Shown here in pieces: positions 9,426 through 17,668 of a stretch of DNA of 64,000 nt. This DNA comes from Belliella calami. Its GTDB lineage: Bacteria; Bacteroidota; Bacteroidia; Cytophagales; Cyclobacteriaceae. Location: assembly GCF_022549695.1 (NCBI RefSeq), contig NZ_JAKZGS010000005.1, positions 1-64,000 on the forward strand, given 5' to 3'. How positions within the stretch are numbered: position 1 is the stretch's first letter; every line of letters begins with the position of its first letter. The notes below the pieces were generated by a model. That model was not told where the DNA came from and made no database searches. It worked only from the letters and a program-made list of their open reading frames with translations. The translations under genes were made by a program, and so were the position numbers.

Positions 9426-10109
9426 ATGCAAAGTTTCGATTTAGAAAAAACTAGTAGAAAATATTTTTTACTCAGTTTGCTATTGCTTTTGTCTGTTTTA
9501 CAGCCAGTCTTAGCCCAACAAACTCCTCAGAAAATCCCAATCCCTACAGAATTTCTAATTGGTAATAATAGGATGTTCTATCAAATGGTAGTCAAAAGAA
9601 AATTTACATCTGAAAGTAATTTTGGGATTTTGAGTGTGTCATCACTTTCTGTGAGCTACCAGAATGATTTGGATGAATTGGATATGGCTATACCAGTACT
9701 GATGACCTATCAAGTCTACAAAGGATTCGGGTTGGTAAGTGGAATCACAGTAAACAATAGCGTTGGTGTAGCCCCCCTAATTGGCGCCCAACATTCATTT
9801 ACAAACAAAAAATGGGTGTCTGTAACCATTTTTTCAGCATTTCTGAACGAATCAAAGAATATAGAGCTCTTTGGGATATATGAATACAAGCCTCAATTAT
9901 CACAATCTACAAATCTTTATTCAAGGATTCAATTTATGTATATCCACAATACAAAGGACAATCATCACGCACGAAGTTTTATTCAATTTAGGGCAGGGCT
10001 AAAAAAACAAGACTTTAACTTTGGTTTAGCCGCAAATTTGGATCAATATGGAGTCCAAAAAACTTTCAAACCAAATTATGGATTATTTGTAGGTTGGGCA
10101 TTTTATTGA
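9426..10109 (+). CDS. Predicted outer-membrane beta-barrel protein, function unknown
   Basis: 227 residues with a signal peptide (hydrophobic stretch around residues 14-27, cleavage likely after VLA, leaving QQTPQK). The mature part alternates short amphipathic strands (SNFGILSVSSLSVSYQ, GFGLVSGITVNNSVGV, FNFGLAANLDQYG) and ends in GLFVGWAFY; a terminal aromatic residue is the classic barrel-assembly signal. I do not recognise a named family. Its 5' neighbour is a Crp/Fnr regulator. No lipobox and no enzymatic motif is visible. Confidence 0.6.
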   Translation: MQSFDLEKTSRKYFLLSLLLLLSVLQPVLAQQTPQKIPIPTEFLIGNNRMFYQMVVKRKFTSESNFGILSVSSLSVSYQNDLDELDMAIPVLMTYQVYKGFGLVSGITVNNSVGVAPLIGAQHSFTNKKWVSVTIFSAFLNESKNIELFGIYEYKPQLSQSTNLYSRIQFMYIHNTKDNHHARSFIQFRAGLKKQDFNFGLAANLDQYGVQKTFKPNYGLFVGWAFY

Positions 10110-10128
10110 TTTCTAAACATGGATTTAA

Positions 10129-10260
10129 GGAATTTTGCCACTAAATAAATAAAAAGCTGACACAGCTTATTTCCGATAATATTTGATACTCACGGATATT
10201 GAACACAAGCTGACAATCAACCATACATCTAAAACTACTGGCAAATAAGCTGAATCATCA
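10129..10260 (+). repeat. Degenerate intergenic repeat, copy 1 (partner at 61034-61170)
   Basis: This stretch aligns by eye over about 130 bp with 61034-61170. Shared blocks include GGAAnTTTGCCAC, CCGATAnT, GATATTGAACAyAAGC, AATCAACC and CTACTGGCAAA. In copy 1 the frame that is open in copy 2 still reads DIEHK...TTGK and then stops. It looks like two remnants of one mobile or duplicated sequence rather than independent spacers. Confidence 0.5.
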
Positions 10261-10275
10261 ACTGCCAAGGGACAG

Positions 10276-11532
10276 CTACGACACATTTCCTGAAGCAACT
10301 CTTTTAGATATCATACCAAAATAGAATACAACTGCAAAACAAATCATAGGTACAATAAAGGCGATTTTGATACTTCCAAAATAATCTGAAAACTGCCCTT
10401 GGATCGCTGGCAATATAGCGCCACCTAAGATCGCCATGATCAGTCCGGCCCCTCCTACTTTGGCGTCATCTCCAAGATCCTTCAGTCCCAGACCAAAGAT
10501 AGTCGGAAACATAAATGACATACATGCTGAAACCATCAAAAGACTACAAACCCCAAAAAAACCATTCCCGACAATTGATAACCCAACTAACACTATGGCT
10601 ACTATTGACAAAATCTGAAGAAGGTATGCAGGACTATAAAATTTCATCAAGTAAGTAAATACAAACCTAAAAATCAAAAACAAAACCAAGGCAGCAATAT
10701 AGTAAGTTGATGCATCGGCTTCGTCAAGTGCCAATTCTTCCATAATATACCTGATAGTAAATGACCAAATGCCAATTTGTGCTCCGACATAAAAGAATTG
10801 GGCTATCACTGACATGACATAATTTTTATTAACCATCAATCTGCTAAAAGAGTCACTCAGATGCAATCTACTGTCGTCTTTGGCCTGAGGCATAGTAGTA
10901 AAATAAATAATGATCCATAAAATGATCAATACGATAGCTACTCCTACATAGGGTCCCATAATCGCCTGAAGTTCTTTGGCCTGAATAAACTGAAGCGCAT
11001 CCAAATCCATACTACTTCTATCTTCAAAAGATGCTGAATCCAATTTGGAAAGGATAAAATATTTGCTCAAGACAACTCCTGAAATAGATCCGATCGGGTT
11101 GAAGGATTGAGCCAAATTCAACCTTCGGGTAGCATTCTCAGGAGGTCCCAACTCAAGGATGTATGGATTGGCTGCTGTTTCCAAAATAGATAAGCCTCCT
11201 GCCAAAACAAAAAGAGCCAATAGAAAATGTCCATAGACCATTGTATTGCTTGCAGGGAAGAAAAGCAATGCACCAGCAATAAACAACCCAAGTCCAACTA
11301 ATATTCCTGTCTTATAATTATACCTCTTAATCAAAAATGCTGCAGGAAGAGCCAAGCAGAAGTATGCTCCATAAAATGCACTTTGAACAAAAGATGTTTG
11401 AAAATCTGAAATGCTCAAAACCCTCTTGAAAGCTGCTAGCAAAGTATCTGTCATATTGTTGGCCAAACCCCACATAAAAAACAGGCTGGTTACTAAAACA
11501 AATGCTAGGATATTCCTTTTTCTTTTGGTCAT
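10276..11532 (-). CDS. Sugar:H+ symporter, MFS FucP family
   Basis: 418 residues with about 12 membrane segments. The N-terminal LFFMWGLANNMTDTLLAAFK and the block LETAANPYILELGPPENATRRLNLAQSFNPIGS are signatures of the FucP branch of the major facilitator superfamily, which contains the L-fucose, glucose/galactose and N-acetylglucosamine (NagP-type) permeases. It therefore imports a monosaccharide across the inner membrane by proton symport. Which sugar is not readable from sequence; no fucose catabolic gene is nearby, while a GlcNAc locus lies 20 kb away. It is transcribed in the same direction as prs/pncB upstream but is separated by 184 bp containing a 9-bp-stem hairpin (11576-11609), so it may have its own promoter. 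Confidence 0.88.
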   Translation of the reverse strand: MTKRKRNILAFVLVTSLFFMWGLANNMTDTLLAAFKRVLSISDFQTSFVQSAFYGAYFCLALPAAFLIKRYNYKTGILVGLGLFIAGALLFFPASNTMVYGHFLLALFVLAGGLSILETAANPYILELGPPENATRRLNLAQSFNPIGSISGVVLSKYFILSKLDSASFEDRSSMDLDALQFIQAKELQAIMGPYVGVAIVLIILWIIIYFTTMPQAKDDSRLHLSDSFSRLMVNKNYVMSVIAQFFYVGAQIGIWSFTIRYIMEELALDEADASTYYIAALVLFLIFRFVFTYLMKFYSPAYLLQILSIVAIVLVGLSIVGNGFFGVCSLLMVSACMSFMFPTIFGLGLKDLGDDAKVGGAGLIMAILGGAILPAIQGQFSDYFGSIKIAFIVPMICFAVVFYFGMISKRVASGNVS

Positions 11533-11575
11533 GGGAGATGGGTTGATTGGGTTCTTGTTTTATTCTTTATAGCGA

Positions 11576-11609
11576 AGACCTTTGATATACCGTACCATAC
11601 CAAAGGTCT
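11576..11609. promoter_or_regulatory. Inverted repeat between prs and the MFS gene
   Basis: A 9-bp inverted repeat, AGACCTTTG (11576-11584) and CAAAGGTCT (11601-11609), lies 44 bp upstream of the MFS start. There is no T-run after it on the minus strand, so it is as likely an operator or leader hairpin as a terminator. Confidence 0.4.
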
Positions 11610-11716
11610 CTTTCATCTTTTTACTGCTTTCTTTACTCTTGTCTTTGTCTTGTTTATCGCGTGTCGTTTCTTGCTAATCATTTTTCTCTTCTCTTGCTTC
11701 TAAACTCACTTTTTTC

Positions 11717-12628
11717 TCACTTCAGTTCTTCTACAATCAAATTGGCCACAGTTTCCACTCTTAATATATCAGATTGCAAAGAATAACTATTTATATGGGT
11801 ATCTGTTGCAATCACTTTTTCGATTACTCCAGAATCTTGGATTTTTTGCAATGCATCATTTGTAAACAAACCGTGGGTTGTAATAGTAAAGATTTTGTTT
11901 GCCCCTGCTGATTTGTAGGCTTTGGCTGCACTGATCAATGACCCTCCTGTTCGTATCATATCGTCGTAGATTACCACATCTTTCCCATCGACATCCGCAG
12001 AAATACTGGTCACTTCTGTTTGGTCACCAGAAACTCTCCTTTTGAAGACAAAAGCCGCATTTACGCCCATATCGTTTGCCAAGGATTCTACCCATTTTGC
12101 CCTGCCAGCATCTGTGCAAGCCATCACAAAATCTTTAGAGGCCAATTCTTGAGCAACTCTAGTGATGATTGATTTGCAATATACATGGTTGATCAACACT
12201 TGTCCTTCAAAATAATGGGGAATTCCTTCTGAATGTAAGTCAAAAAACATAAAATGATTACCTTGACTTGTTCTAGGCAAGGAAGAAAACATCACTGCTC
12301 TAGATTTTGCCGTGACAACTTCCCCTTTTTTGATTGCCCTTTCCATAGTGGAATACCCAAAATATGGGAATACAATAAAAATAGACTTCGCACCATATTT
12401 AATCAAGGCGTATGCTAAATCATATATTTCCAGTGTATCGGAATCAGAAATCGTCCCTCCTATCAATACTACATCTCTTTCATAAACATCTGTAAGTATC
12501 CGCTGATATCTTTCCCCATCAGGAAATTTCATCACTTCTATTTCTCCTTTGTCAAAATCTCCAACATTCAAAACCTGATCTCTCAGGTAGCAATAGGCCT
12601 GCGTGGAAAATACAATCTTTTTATTCAT
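11717..12628 (-). CDS. prs: Ribose-phosphate pyrophosphokinase (PRPP synthetase family)
   Basis: 303 residues. Family blocks are visible: KFPDGERYQRI, the metal/ATP region FFDLHSEGIPHYFEG, and the PRPP loop VVIYDDMIRTGGSLISAAKAY. It makes PRPP from ribose 5-phosphate and ATP in the cytoplasm. The start overlaps the end of pncB by 8 bp, so the two are translationally coupled; PRPP is a substrate of PncB, so this copy is probably dedicated to NAD salvage rather than being the housekeeping Prs (inference). It is somewhat shorter and more divergent than classical Prs, so catalytic activity should not be taken for granted. Confidence 0.9.
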   Translation of the reverse strand: MNKKIVFSTQAYCYLRDQVLNVGDFDKGEIEVMKFPDGERYQRILTDVYERDVVLIGGTISDSDTLEIYDLAYALIKYGAKSIFIVFPYFGYSTMERAIKKGEVVTAKSRAVMFSSLPRTSQGNHFMFFDLHSEGIPHYFEGQVLINHVYCKSIITRVAQELASKDFVMACTDAGRAKWVESLANDMGVNAAFVFKRRVSGDQTEVTSISADVDGKDVVIYDDMIRTGGSLISAAKAYKSAGANKIFTITTHGLFTNDALQKIQDSGVIEKVIATDTHINSYSLQSDILRVETVANLIVEELK

Positions 12629-14102
12629 TGTCGTAATTTTTCATTTTGAATACCAAATCTGTTCTCAGTTGATATAGTTTTTCTTCCAAACCAACAGGAT
12701 AAATATGTGGATTGACTAGCCTTTTGTGGGTTTTGTCAAAAAATTGAAGATTCTTTTGGGTGTTTTCTTTGATCTTTTCGATAGCCGGCGGATCATATAC
12801 TAGTGTTCCATTCTCAAAAATAGACTTCAAAAGAATTGTTTGTTCTATATATTCACCATTGATCTTTTTTCTTTTCGTCGGATCGATCGGGTCAATAATG
12901 GTGTAGGTATTCTTCTTCGCTAGGTCCTCTTTCAAACAGATCATGTCTGCTACGGCCTTACCATTTTTAGAAAACCTGATGACATCATGATCACCGGGGA
13001 TATTGATCTTGATGGACTGTTGGGAAACTTTCACTTTGGGTTCCCAATTTCCATTTTGATCTTTGATTGCCGCGAGTTTATAAACAGCACCCAAAGCCGG
13101 CTGATCGTATGCTGTCACCAATTTGGTACCTACACCCCATACATCAATTGATGCTTCCTGCGCTTTCAGAGAGGTGATAATATGCTCATCAAGATCATTG
13201 CTAGCTACTACTTTGGCCTCGGGAAAACCGGCTTCATCGAGCATTTCTCTGGCGATATTACTGTAGTAAGCCAAATCTCCAGAATCAATTCTTACTCCAA
13301 CCATCTCTTTTCCCTTTTCCCGCAAAAACTTACCTACTTCAATCGCATTTTTTATTCCATTGATGGTATCATAAGTATCCACCAAAAAAACACATTTCTC
13401 AGGAAAAGCTTCTGCATAGGCGTAAAAAGCCTCTAGCTCAGTATCAAATGACATAATCCAGCTATGAGCATGTGTTCCAGATACAGGAATGCCAAATAGT
13501 TTCCCCGCCATCACATTACTGGTAGCTGAGCATCCACCAATAAATGAAGCTCTACTCGCTGCCAAAGCCCCATCTATCCCTTGTGCCCTACGCAATCCAA
13601 ACTCCAAAACAGCATCCCCTTTTGCAGCAAAAACCACCCTTGCAGCTTTTGTCGCTATCAAAGTTTGGAAATTGGTAATATTCAACAAAGCCGTCTCCAA
13701 AAGCTGACATTGGATCAGAGGTCCTTTGACTTTGATCAAAGGTGTGTGGGGAAAAATAACTGTTCCTTCTTCCACTGCCTCCAAATCGCAAGTGAATCTC
13801 ATTTCACTCAAATATTCAATAAAATCAGTCTCAAAAACCACCGTGCCATCGGAATTTTTCATCTCGCTCAGATAATCCAAATCCCCCTTATTGAAAGCGA
13901 AACTATTGCAGAAATCTATCACATATTCAAGACCCGCTGCTATTGTAAATCCACTTTGGAAGGGGTTTTTCCTAAAGAAAAGGTTGAATATGGCTTCTTG
14001 TTCTGCTTTTCCAGACTTCCAATATGCATAAGCCATGGTAAGCTGATAAAAGTCTGTCAAAAGTGCTAAGGAACCTTGGTAGAGGTCTTTTGTGATTTTC
14101 AT
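12621..14102 (-). CDS. pncB: Nicotinate phosphoribosyltransferase
   Basis: 493 residues, normal for the long bacterial form. LTDFYQLTMAYAYWKSGKAEQEAIFNLFFRKNPF at the N-terminus is the family's opening (given here as a landmark of residues 15-48), and VSGTHAHSWIMSF contains the conserved active-site histidine region. IDSGDLAYYSNIAREMLD and SNDLDEHIITSL are further conserved blocks. It converts nicotinate, PRPP and ATP to nicotinate mononucleotide, the first step of the Preiss-Handler NAD salvage route. The stop overlaps the prs start, giving a pncB-prs unit that couples PRPP supply to use. A consensus promoter sits about 220 bp upstream, leaving an unusually long leader. Confidence 0.95.
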   Translation of the reverse strand: MKITKDLYQGSLALLTDFYQLTMAYAYWKSGKAEQEAIFNLFFRKNPFQSGFTIAAGLEYVIDFCNSFAFNKGDLDYLSEMKNSDGTVVFETDFIEYLSEMRFTCDLEAVEEGTVIFPHTPLIKVKGPLIQCQLLETALLNITNFQTLIATKAARVVFAAKGDAVLEFGLRRAQGIDGALAASRASFIGGCSATSNVMAGKLFGIPVSGTHAHSWIMSFDTELEAFYAYAEAFPEKCVFLVDTYDTINGIKNAIEVGKFLREKGKEMVGVRIDSGDLAYYSNIAREMLDEAGFPEAKVVASNDLDEHIITSLKAQEASIDVWGVGTKLVTAYDQPALGAVYKLAAIKDQNGNWEPKVKVSQQSIKINIPGDHDVIRFSKNGKAVADMICLKEDLAKKNTYTIIDPIDPTKRKKINGEYIEQTILLKSIFENGTLVYDPPAIEKIKENTQKNLQFFDKTHKRLVNPHIYPVGLEEKLYQLRTDLVFKMKNYDNE

Positions 14103-14656
14103 TCTTTTTGAATTTTGGCTGGATTAAGTTTTATAGGTTCTGTTTTAAATAGCTATTAAAGCATGCTTTTGATCAATATTAATGCTTTTACACCATCCTT
14201 CATTATATTATCCTAAAAATCCATATTTAGAATAATCCAAATCAAATCACTTAAAAAAAGTTATCTAAATCAATGTTACACTTAACTTTCAAATGACTTT
14301 CAGCTTTGGAATTCTCAAATATAGCAGTTATCATCTCTTTTTTACTTAATTGACAAAAGCAAAGAAATTATTACGTTCTGAAAAAAAAATTAGTATGTTT
14401 TAGTTTTTGAAAATTGGTAAAGTTTAGACTTATACCACGATAAATATAATACTACTTTTTATGATTTTTTCACAAATGTAATGACTGATAAATGCAACTT
14501 GATCACATATTAATTTCGCATATACATTTTTATACACCTTTTGTTTATGATGTGAAAAATTGTTAAAAAACTAGTACAGTTATTGAAAAGCAAATTAAAA
14601 CATCAACAAAAAATAATTCAATCACCTGAATTGTAAAATTTAAAAACCAAAATCAC
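14103..14656. other. Long AT-rich spacer between divergent genes
   Basis: 554 bp separate pncB (minus) from a lipoprotein gene (plus). Apart from the pncB promoter and the leader palindrome I see no gene. No convincing promoter for the lipoprotein gene was found. Confidence 0.5.
14326..14357 (-). promoter_or_regulatory. Bacteroidetes-type promoter for pncB-prs with long leader
   Basis: On the minus strand TTTG (14357-14354), a 20-bp spacer and TATATTTG (14333-14326) match the TTTG-N19-21-TAnnTTTG consensus exactly. The pncB ATG is at 14102, so transcription from here would leave a leader of about 215 nt. The leader contains the palindrome AAAGCATGCTTT at 14157-14168. Confidence 0.6.
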
Positions 14657-15385
14657 ATGAAAATTTCTAAAAACATCCTTAAGCTTCTAACGCTTGCGTT
14701 AGCAATTGGCTTTACATCATGCAACAATGACGATGATCCGCTTGGAAGCGGTGAAGGGAAACTTGGCTTTGCCTTTGTGTTAAACAATGGGACTCAATCG
14801 TCTCAAAATGGTAGAGTTGCAAACAGCAATCTGACTATTGAAAGTGGTTTCATTCAAATCAAAGAATTGGAATTGGAAGTTGAGGGAAGAAGAGAGTCGG
14901 GTAATTTCTCCAAAGAAATTGAGATCAAATTCAATGATATCAGGAAAATTTCCTTTAACGAATTCGACGAGTCCACAGACTTTATTATCAATATTGAAGC
15001 TGGTGAGTACAGGGAGATTGAAATAGAATTGGACCTGATTGATTATAGAAACGAACCTTCGATATTCATAGAAGGAACCTATTCATTTGCAGATGGTTCC
15101 ACTGCACCATTGATTTATGAGTATTTTGGTGATGATATTGATTTCGAAGTTGAAATAGAATCTGAGGGTCAGTTTTTTACGATTGATGCAAGAAATAATC
15201 CACTTGCATTGTTCGAAATCAATGCAAATAATTGGTTTAGGGGAATTTCAGACGCTGATTTTGAGAGTGCAGAATTGGTAAATGGAACTTTACTTATCAA
15301 CAGGAATACAAATAGAAACATTTACAATAGAGTAAGTGATAACATAGAGGAATTTGCAGATATCGAAATCGAATTGAAAAATTAG
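14657..15385 (+). CDS. Lipoprotein of unknown function
   Basis: 242 residues. The N-terminus MKISKNILKLLTLALAIGFTSC is a type II signal peptide with lipid cysteine at residue 22, followed by NNDDD; acidic residues directly after the cysteine resemble the surface-export signal of Bacteroidetes lipoproteins. The mature part is strongly acidic and strand-rich (FIINIEAGEYREIEIELDL; FEVEIESEGQFFTIDARN), resembling DUF4382-like single-domain beta proteins, though that match is tentative. It stands alone: divergent from pncB and convergent with an EamA gene, with a strong bidirectional terminator right after it. Confidence 0.75.
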   Translation: MKISKNILKLLTLALAIGFTSCNNDDDPLGSGEGKLGFAFVLNNGTQSSQNGRVANSNLTIESGFIQIKELELEVEGRRESGNFSKEIEIKFNDIRKISFNEFDESTDFIINIEAGEYREIEIELDLIDYRNEPSIFIEGTYSFADGSTAPLIYEYFGDDIDFEVEIESEGQFFTIDARNNPLALFEINANNWFRGISDADFESAELVNGTLLINRNTNRNIYNRVSDNIEEFADIEIELKN

Positions 15386-15413
15386 GAATAAAACGAGATT
15401 AGAATCCAGAAAT

Positions 15414-15449
15414 AAACACCCATCCATCTGTAAAAATGGATGGGTGTTT
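15414..15449. terminator. Bidirectional rho-independent terminator
   Basis: Perfect 14-bp stem AAACACCCATCCAT (15414-15427) with ATGGATGGGTGTTT (15436-15449) around an 8-nt loop, with T-rich flanks on both strands. It lies between two convergent genes. Confidence 0.9.
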
Positions 15450-16280
15450 TTACTTTTTCGAAGTTACATTCAAAATCACTCCTGCCAAAACCAGCACCAT
15501 CCCCATGTATGTAATCAAACTATAGGTCTCATCAAAAATCAAAAAACCAAAACTCAAGGCATAGATGATTCCTACATAGCTCAAACTTGCCACTTTGGAA
15601 AGATTCGCATTCTGATATGCTAAAGTCATAAAATATTGGGCTGCCTGTGTCAAAACACCAACAATCACCAAAACCAACCAATCCCAACCAGTAGGCATCA
15701 CCCAAAAAAAGTAGGATACTATCGCTGCTATTGGCGTGGTGATCAAAGGGAAATAGAACATAATTACCAATGGATGTTCTGAATTTTTCAATCTTCTGAT
15801 CACATTGTAAGCCACACCCATTGCCAAGGACGCGATCAATCCAATCCCCAAGTCAAATGCACTAATCCGAGGATCAAAACCTTCGATAATGACCACTCCT
15901 AAGAAAGAAATCCCGAAATAAATGTATTTCCTTTTAGCTACTTTTTCCTTAACTATAAAAATCCCCAGTATGGTGGTAAATATCGGAGCTAGGTAATTTA
16001 TCGTCACAGCACTTGCCAAAGGGATCGTTTGAAGATTGTAAAAGAATGCTATGAGACCAACAGAACCTGCTATACCTCGAAGGATCAATAAAGATCTATT
16101 ATTTCCCAAAAGTGGAATATTGAGTCTTTTCAAGACAAAATAGGTCATAAAAAAGCTCATAACTGATCTGAACAAGATAATCTCAATTGCAGGGATGTGA
16201 GGAATCAATTTTACCGCAACATTCATCAATGAAAACAGAAATCCTGCCAACAGCATGTGCTGTACACTTTTTTTACTCAA
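15450..16280 (-). CDS. DMT-superfamily transporter, EamA type
   Basis: 276 residues with about ten hydrophobic segments arranged as two five-helix EamA repeats (first beginning MLLAGFLFSLMNVAVKLIP, second around GLIASLAMGVAYNVIRRLK). FRSVMSFFMTYF and the PLASAVTINYLAPIFTTILGI block are typical of the family. These are inner-membrane exporters or importers of small metabolites; the substrate cannot be inferred. It is divergent from the peroxiredoxin gene and ends inside the shared terminator. Confidence 0.88.
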   Translation of the reverse strand: MSKKSVQHMLLAGFLFSLMNVAVKLIPHIPAIEIILFRSVMSFFMTYFVLKRLNIPLLGNNRSLLILRGIAGSVGLIAFFYNLQTIPLASAVTINYLAPIFTTILGIFIVKEKVAKRKYIYFGISFLGVVIIEGFDPRISAFDLGIGLIASLAMGVAYNVIRRLKNSEHPLVIMFYFPLITTPIAAIVSYFFWVMPTGWDWLVLVIVGVLTQAAQYFMTLAYQNANLSKVASLSYVGIIYALSFGFLIFDETYSLITYMGMVLVLAGVILNVTSKK

Positions 16281-16401
16281 AGCTTAATTTTTAAAATTAT
16301 GAATTGATGATATAACCCTTTTGAATGGCTTTAGTTCCAAATTGACTTAAGTTGAACATTATGAACGAATTTTAGTTTAACCATGTACAAAAACAAATAA
16401 C

Positions 16402-16854
16402 ATGGCACTCAAGATCGGTCAAAAAGCACCAAACTTTACTTTACCTTCCACATCTGGAAATGATTTTACATTAAATAAAGATGCAGCAGGTAAGTCTTGC
16501 ATCATCTACTTTTATCCAAAAGACTTCACCAGAGTATGTACAGCTGAAGCTTGTGATTTTAGAGATCAATTTGCAGCTTTTAGAGATCTCGACATTCCTG
16601 TCTATGGCATCAGTCGGGATTCAATCGAAACCCATCTCAAGTTCCAAAAAGAATTCAAACTACCCTTTGAGCTACTGAGCGATGGAAAAGGAGATGTTTG
16701 CAAAGCATATGATGCTTTAATTCCCTTGGTCAGAATGCCAAAAAGGATTACCTATTTACTTGATAGCAATCATATTGTTCAAGGCGCATATTCAGACATG
16801 TTTGAGTCAAAAAAACATGTTGATGAGATGTTGGGAGTATTGAAAAGGGAATAA
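16402..16854 (+). CDS. bcp: Thioredoxin-dependent peroxiredoxin, Bcp/PrxQ type
   Basis: 150 residues, standard Bcp length. The thioredoxin-fold peroxidase motif FYPKDFTRVCTAEACDF supplies the peroxidatic cysteine C46 and a resolving cysteine C51, the CxxxxC spacing of PrxQ. Family members usually have TPGC; here it is TRVC, which changes the loop in front of the catalytic cysteine while keeping the P39/T43/C46 residues of PxxxTxxC. It reduces hydroperoxides in the cytoplasm using thioredoxin. It is a single gene convergent with the LolD-like ATPase gene. Confidence 0.93.
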   Translation: MALKIGQKAPNFTLPSTSGNDFTLNKDAAGKSCIIYFYPKDFTRVCTAEACDFRDQFAAFRDLDIPVYGISRDSIETHLKFQKEFKLPFELLSDGKGDVCKAYDALIPLVRMPKRITYLLDSNHIVQGAYSDMFESKKHVDEMLGVLKRE

Positions 16855-16870
16855 TACTTTTATTGAATCA

Positions 16871-17536
16871 TTAAAGCCCCGAAACAATCTTCCCGTCTTG
16901 CATCGTCAGCATTCTATCTGCCATCTCTGCCAATTCTTGGTTGTGGGTGACAATTACAAAGGATTGACCAAACTCATCGCGAAGCCTAAAAAACAGCTCA
17001 TGTAGATCTTGTGCACTCTTTGAGTCAAGGTTTCCACTTGGTTCATCAGCAAAAATGATTTTAGGGTCATTGATCAGCGCACGAGCTACAGCAATTCTTT
17101 GTTGTTCTCCTCCAGATAGTTCCGAAGGCTTGTGTTGCAATCTTCCTTCTACTCCCAAGATCATGGCAAGTTCTTTTGCCCTGCTTTTAAGTTCTTTTTC
17201 ATTTCTTCCAGCGATCAAACCTGGAATAATGATGTTCTCTTCTCCTGTAAACTCAGGCAAAAGGTTGTGAAATTGAAAAATGAATCCTATTTCCCTATTT
17301 CTAAACTCTGCTAATTTATCGCCTTTAAGTTTTGTGACATTGGTTTCCCCAACTTTCACATCACCCTTGTCGGCTTCATCCAAGGTGCCCAAGATATGTA
17401 AAAGTGTGCTTTTTCCTGCACCCGAAGCCCCTACTATAGAAACCACTTCACCTTGACTGATCATAACATCCACTCCCTTAAGCACATGCAGATCACCATA
17501 ATATTTCTCTATTCCTTTTGCTACCAGCATAGTCAA
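16871..17536 (-). CDS. ABC transporter ATP-binding protein, LolD/MacB-like
   Basis: 221 residues. Walker A GASGAGKSTLLHILG, signature LSGGEQQRIAVARAL, Walker B IIFADEPSGNLDS and the switch histidine in VIVTHNQEL are all intact. The LolD-like hallmark IGFIFQFHNLLPEFTGEENI is present. It would power lipoprotein release (LolCDE) or a MacB-type exporter; no permease gene is adjacent, so the partner is encoded elsewhere. A start at Met1 or Met3 is possible. Divergent from sucC. Confidence 0.88.
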   Translation of the reverse strand: MTMLVAKGIEKYYGDLHVLKGVDVMISQGEVVSIVGASGAGKSTLLHILGTLDEADKGDVKVGETNVTKLKGDKLAEFRNREIGFIFQFHNLLPEFTGEENIIIPGLIAGRNEKELKSRAKELAMILGVEGRLQHKPSELSGGEQQRIAVARALINDPKIIFADEPSGNLDSKSAQDLHELFFRLRDEFGQSFVIVTHNQELAEMADRMLTMQDGKIVSGL

Positions 17537-17619
17537 GTTTTAAAACATTCAAAATTACAACCTATAAGAAGTATTCCGTCAAAATTGCTAAATATTTACC
17601 AAAACAGACTGTTTTTAAC

Positions 17620-17650
17620 TTGAAAAATCGAGTTGAAGGCCTTAACTTCG
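17620..17650 (+). promoter_or_regulatory. Probable sucC promoter
   Basis: TTG (17620-17622), a 20-bp spacer and TAACTTCG (17643-17650) match the Bacteroidetes consensus TTTG-N19-21-TAnnTTTG with one mismatch in the -7 box. It lies downstream of the TTG codon at 17633, which argues for translation from ATG 17669. Confidence 0.5.
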
Positions 17651-17668
17651 TGCAAAAATTTCACAAGG

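Noticed and set aside
10276-11532. Naming the MFS gene fucP or nagP
   Set aside because: The FucP branch includes fucose, glucose/galactose and GlcNAc permeases, and no linked catabolic gene settles the substrate.
13182-14069. Several plus-strand frames of 70-160 codons opposite pncB
   Set aside because: pncB is unmistakable on the minus strand; the opposite frames show cysteine-rich, low-complexity translations typical of antisense.
17550-17583. TTTTG-N22-TAATTTTG as a promoter for the LolD-like gene
   Set aside because: The -7 box fits, but the 22-bp spacer is outside the usual 19-21 range; evidence is too weak to list.
17633-17668. TTG-started extension of SucC
   Set aside because: [12 protein letters not shown] is the standard SucC start, and a promoter overlaps the extension.
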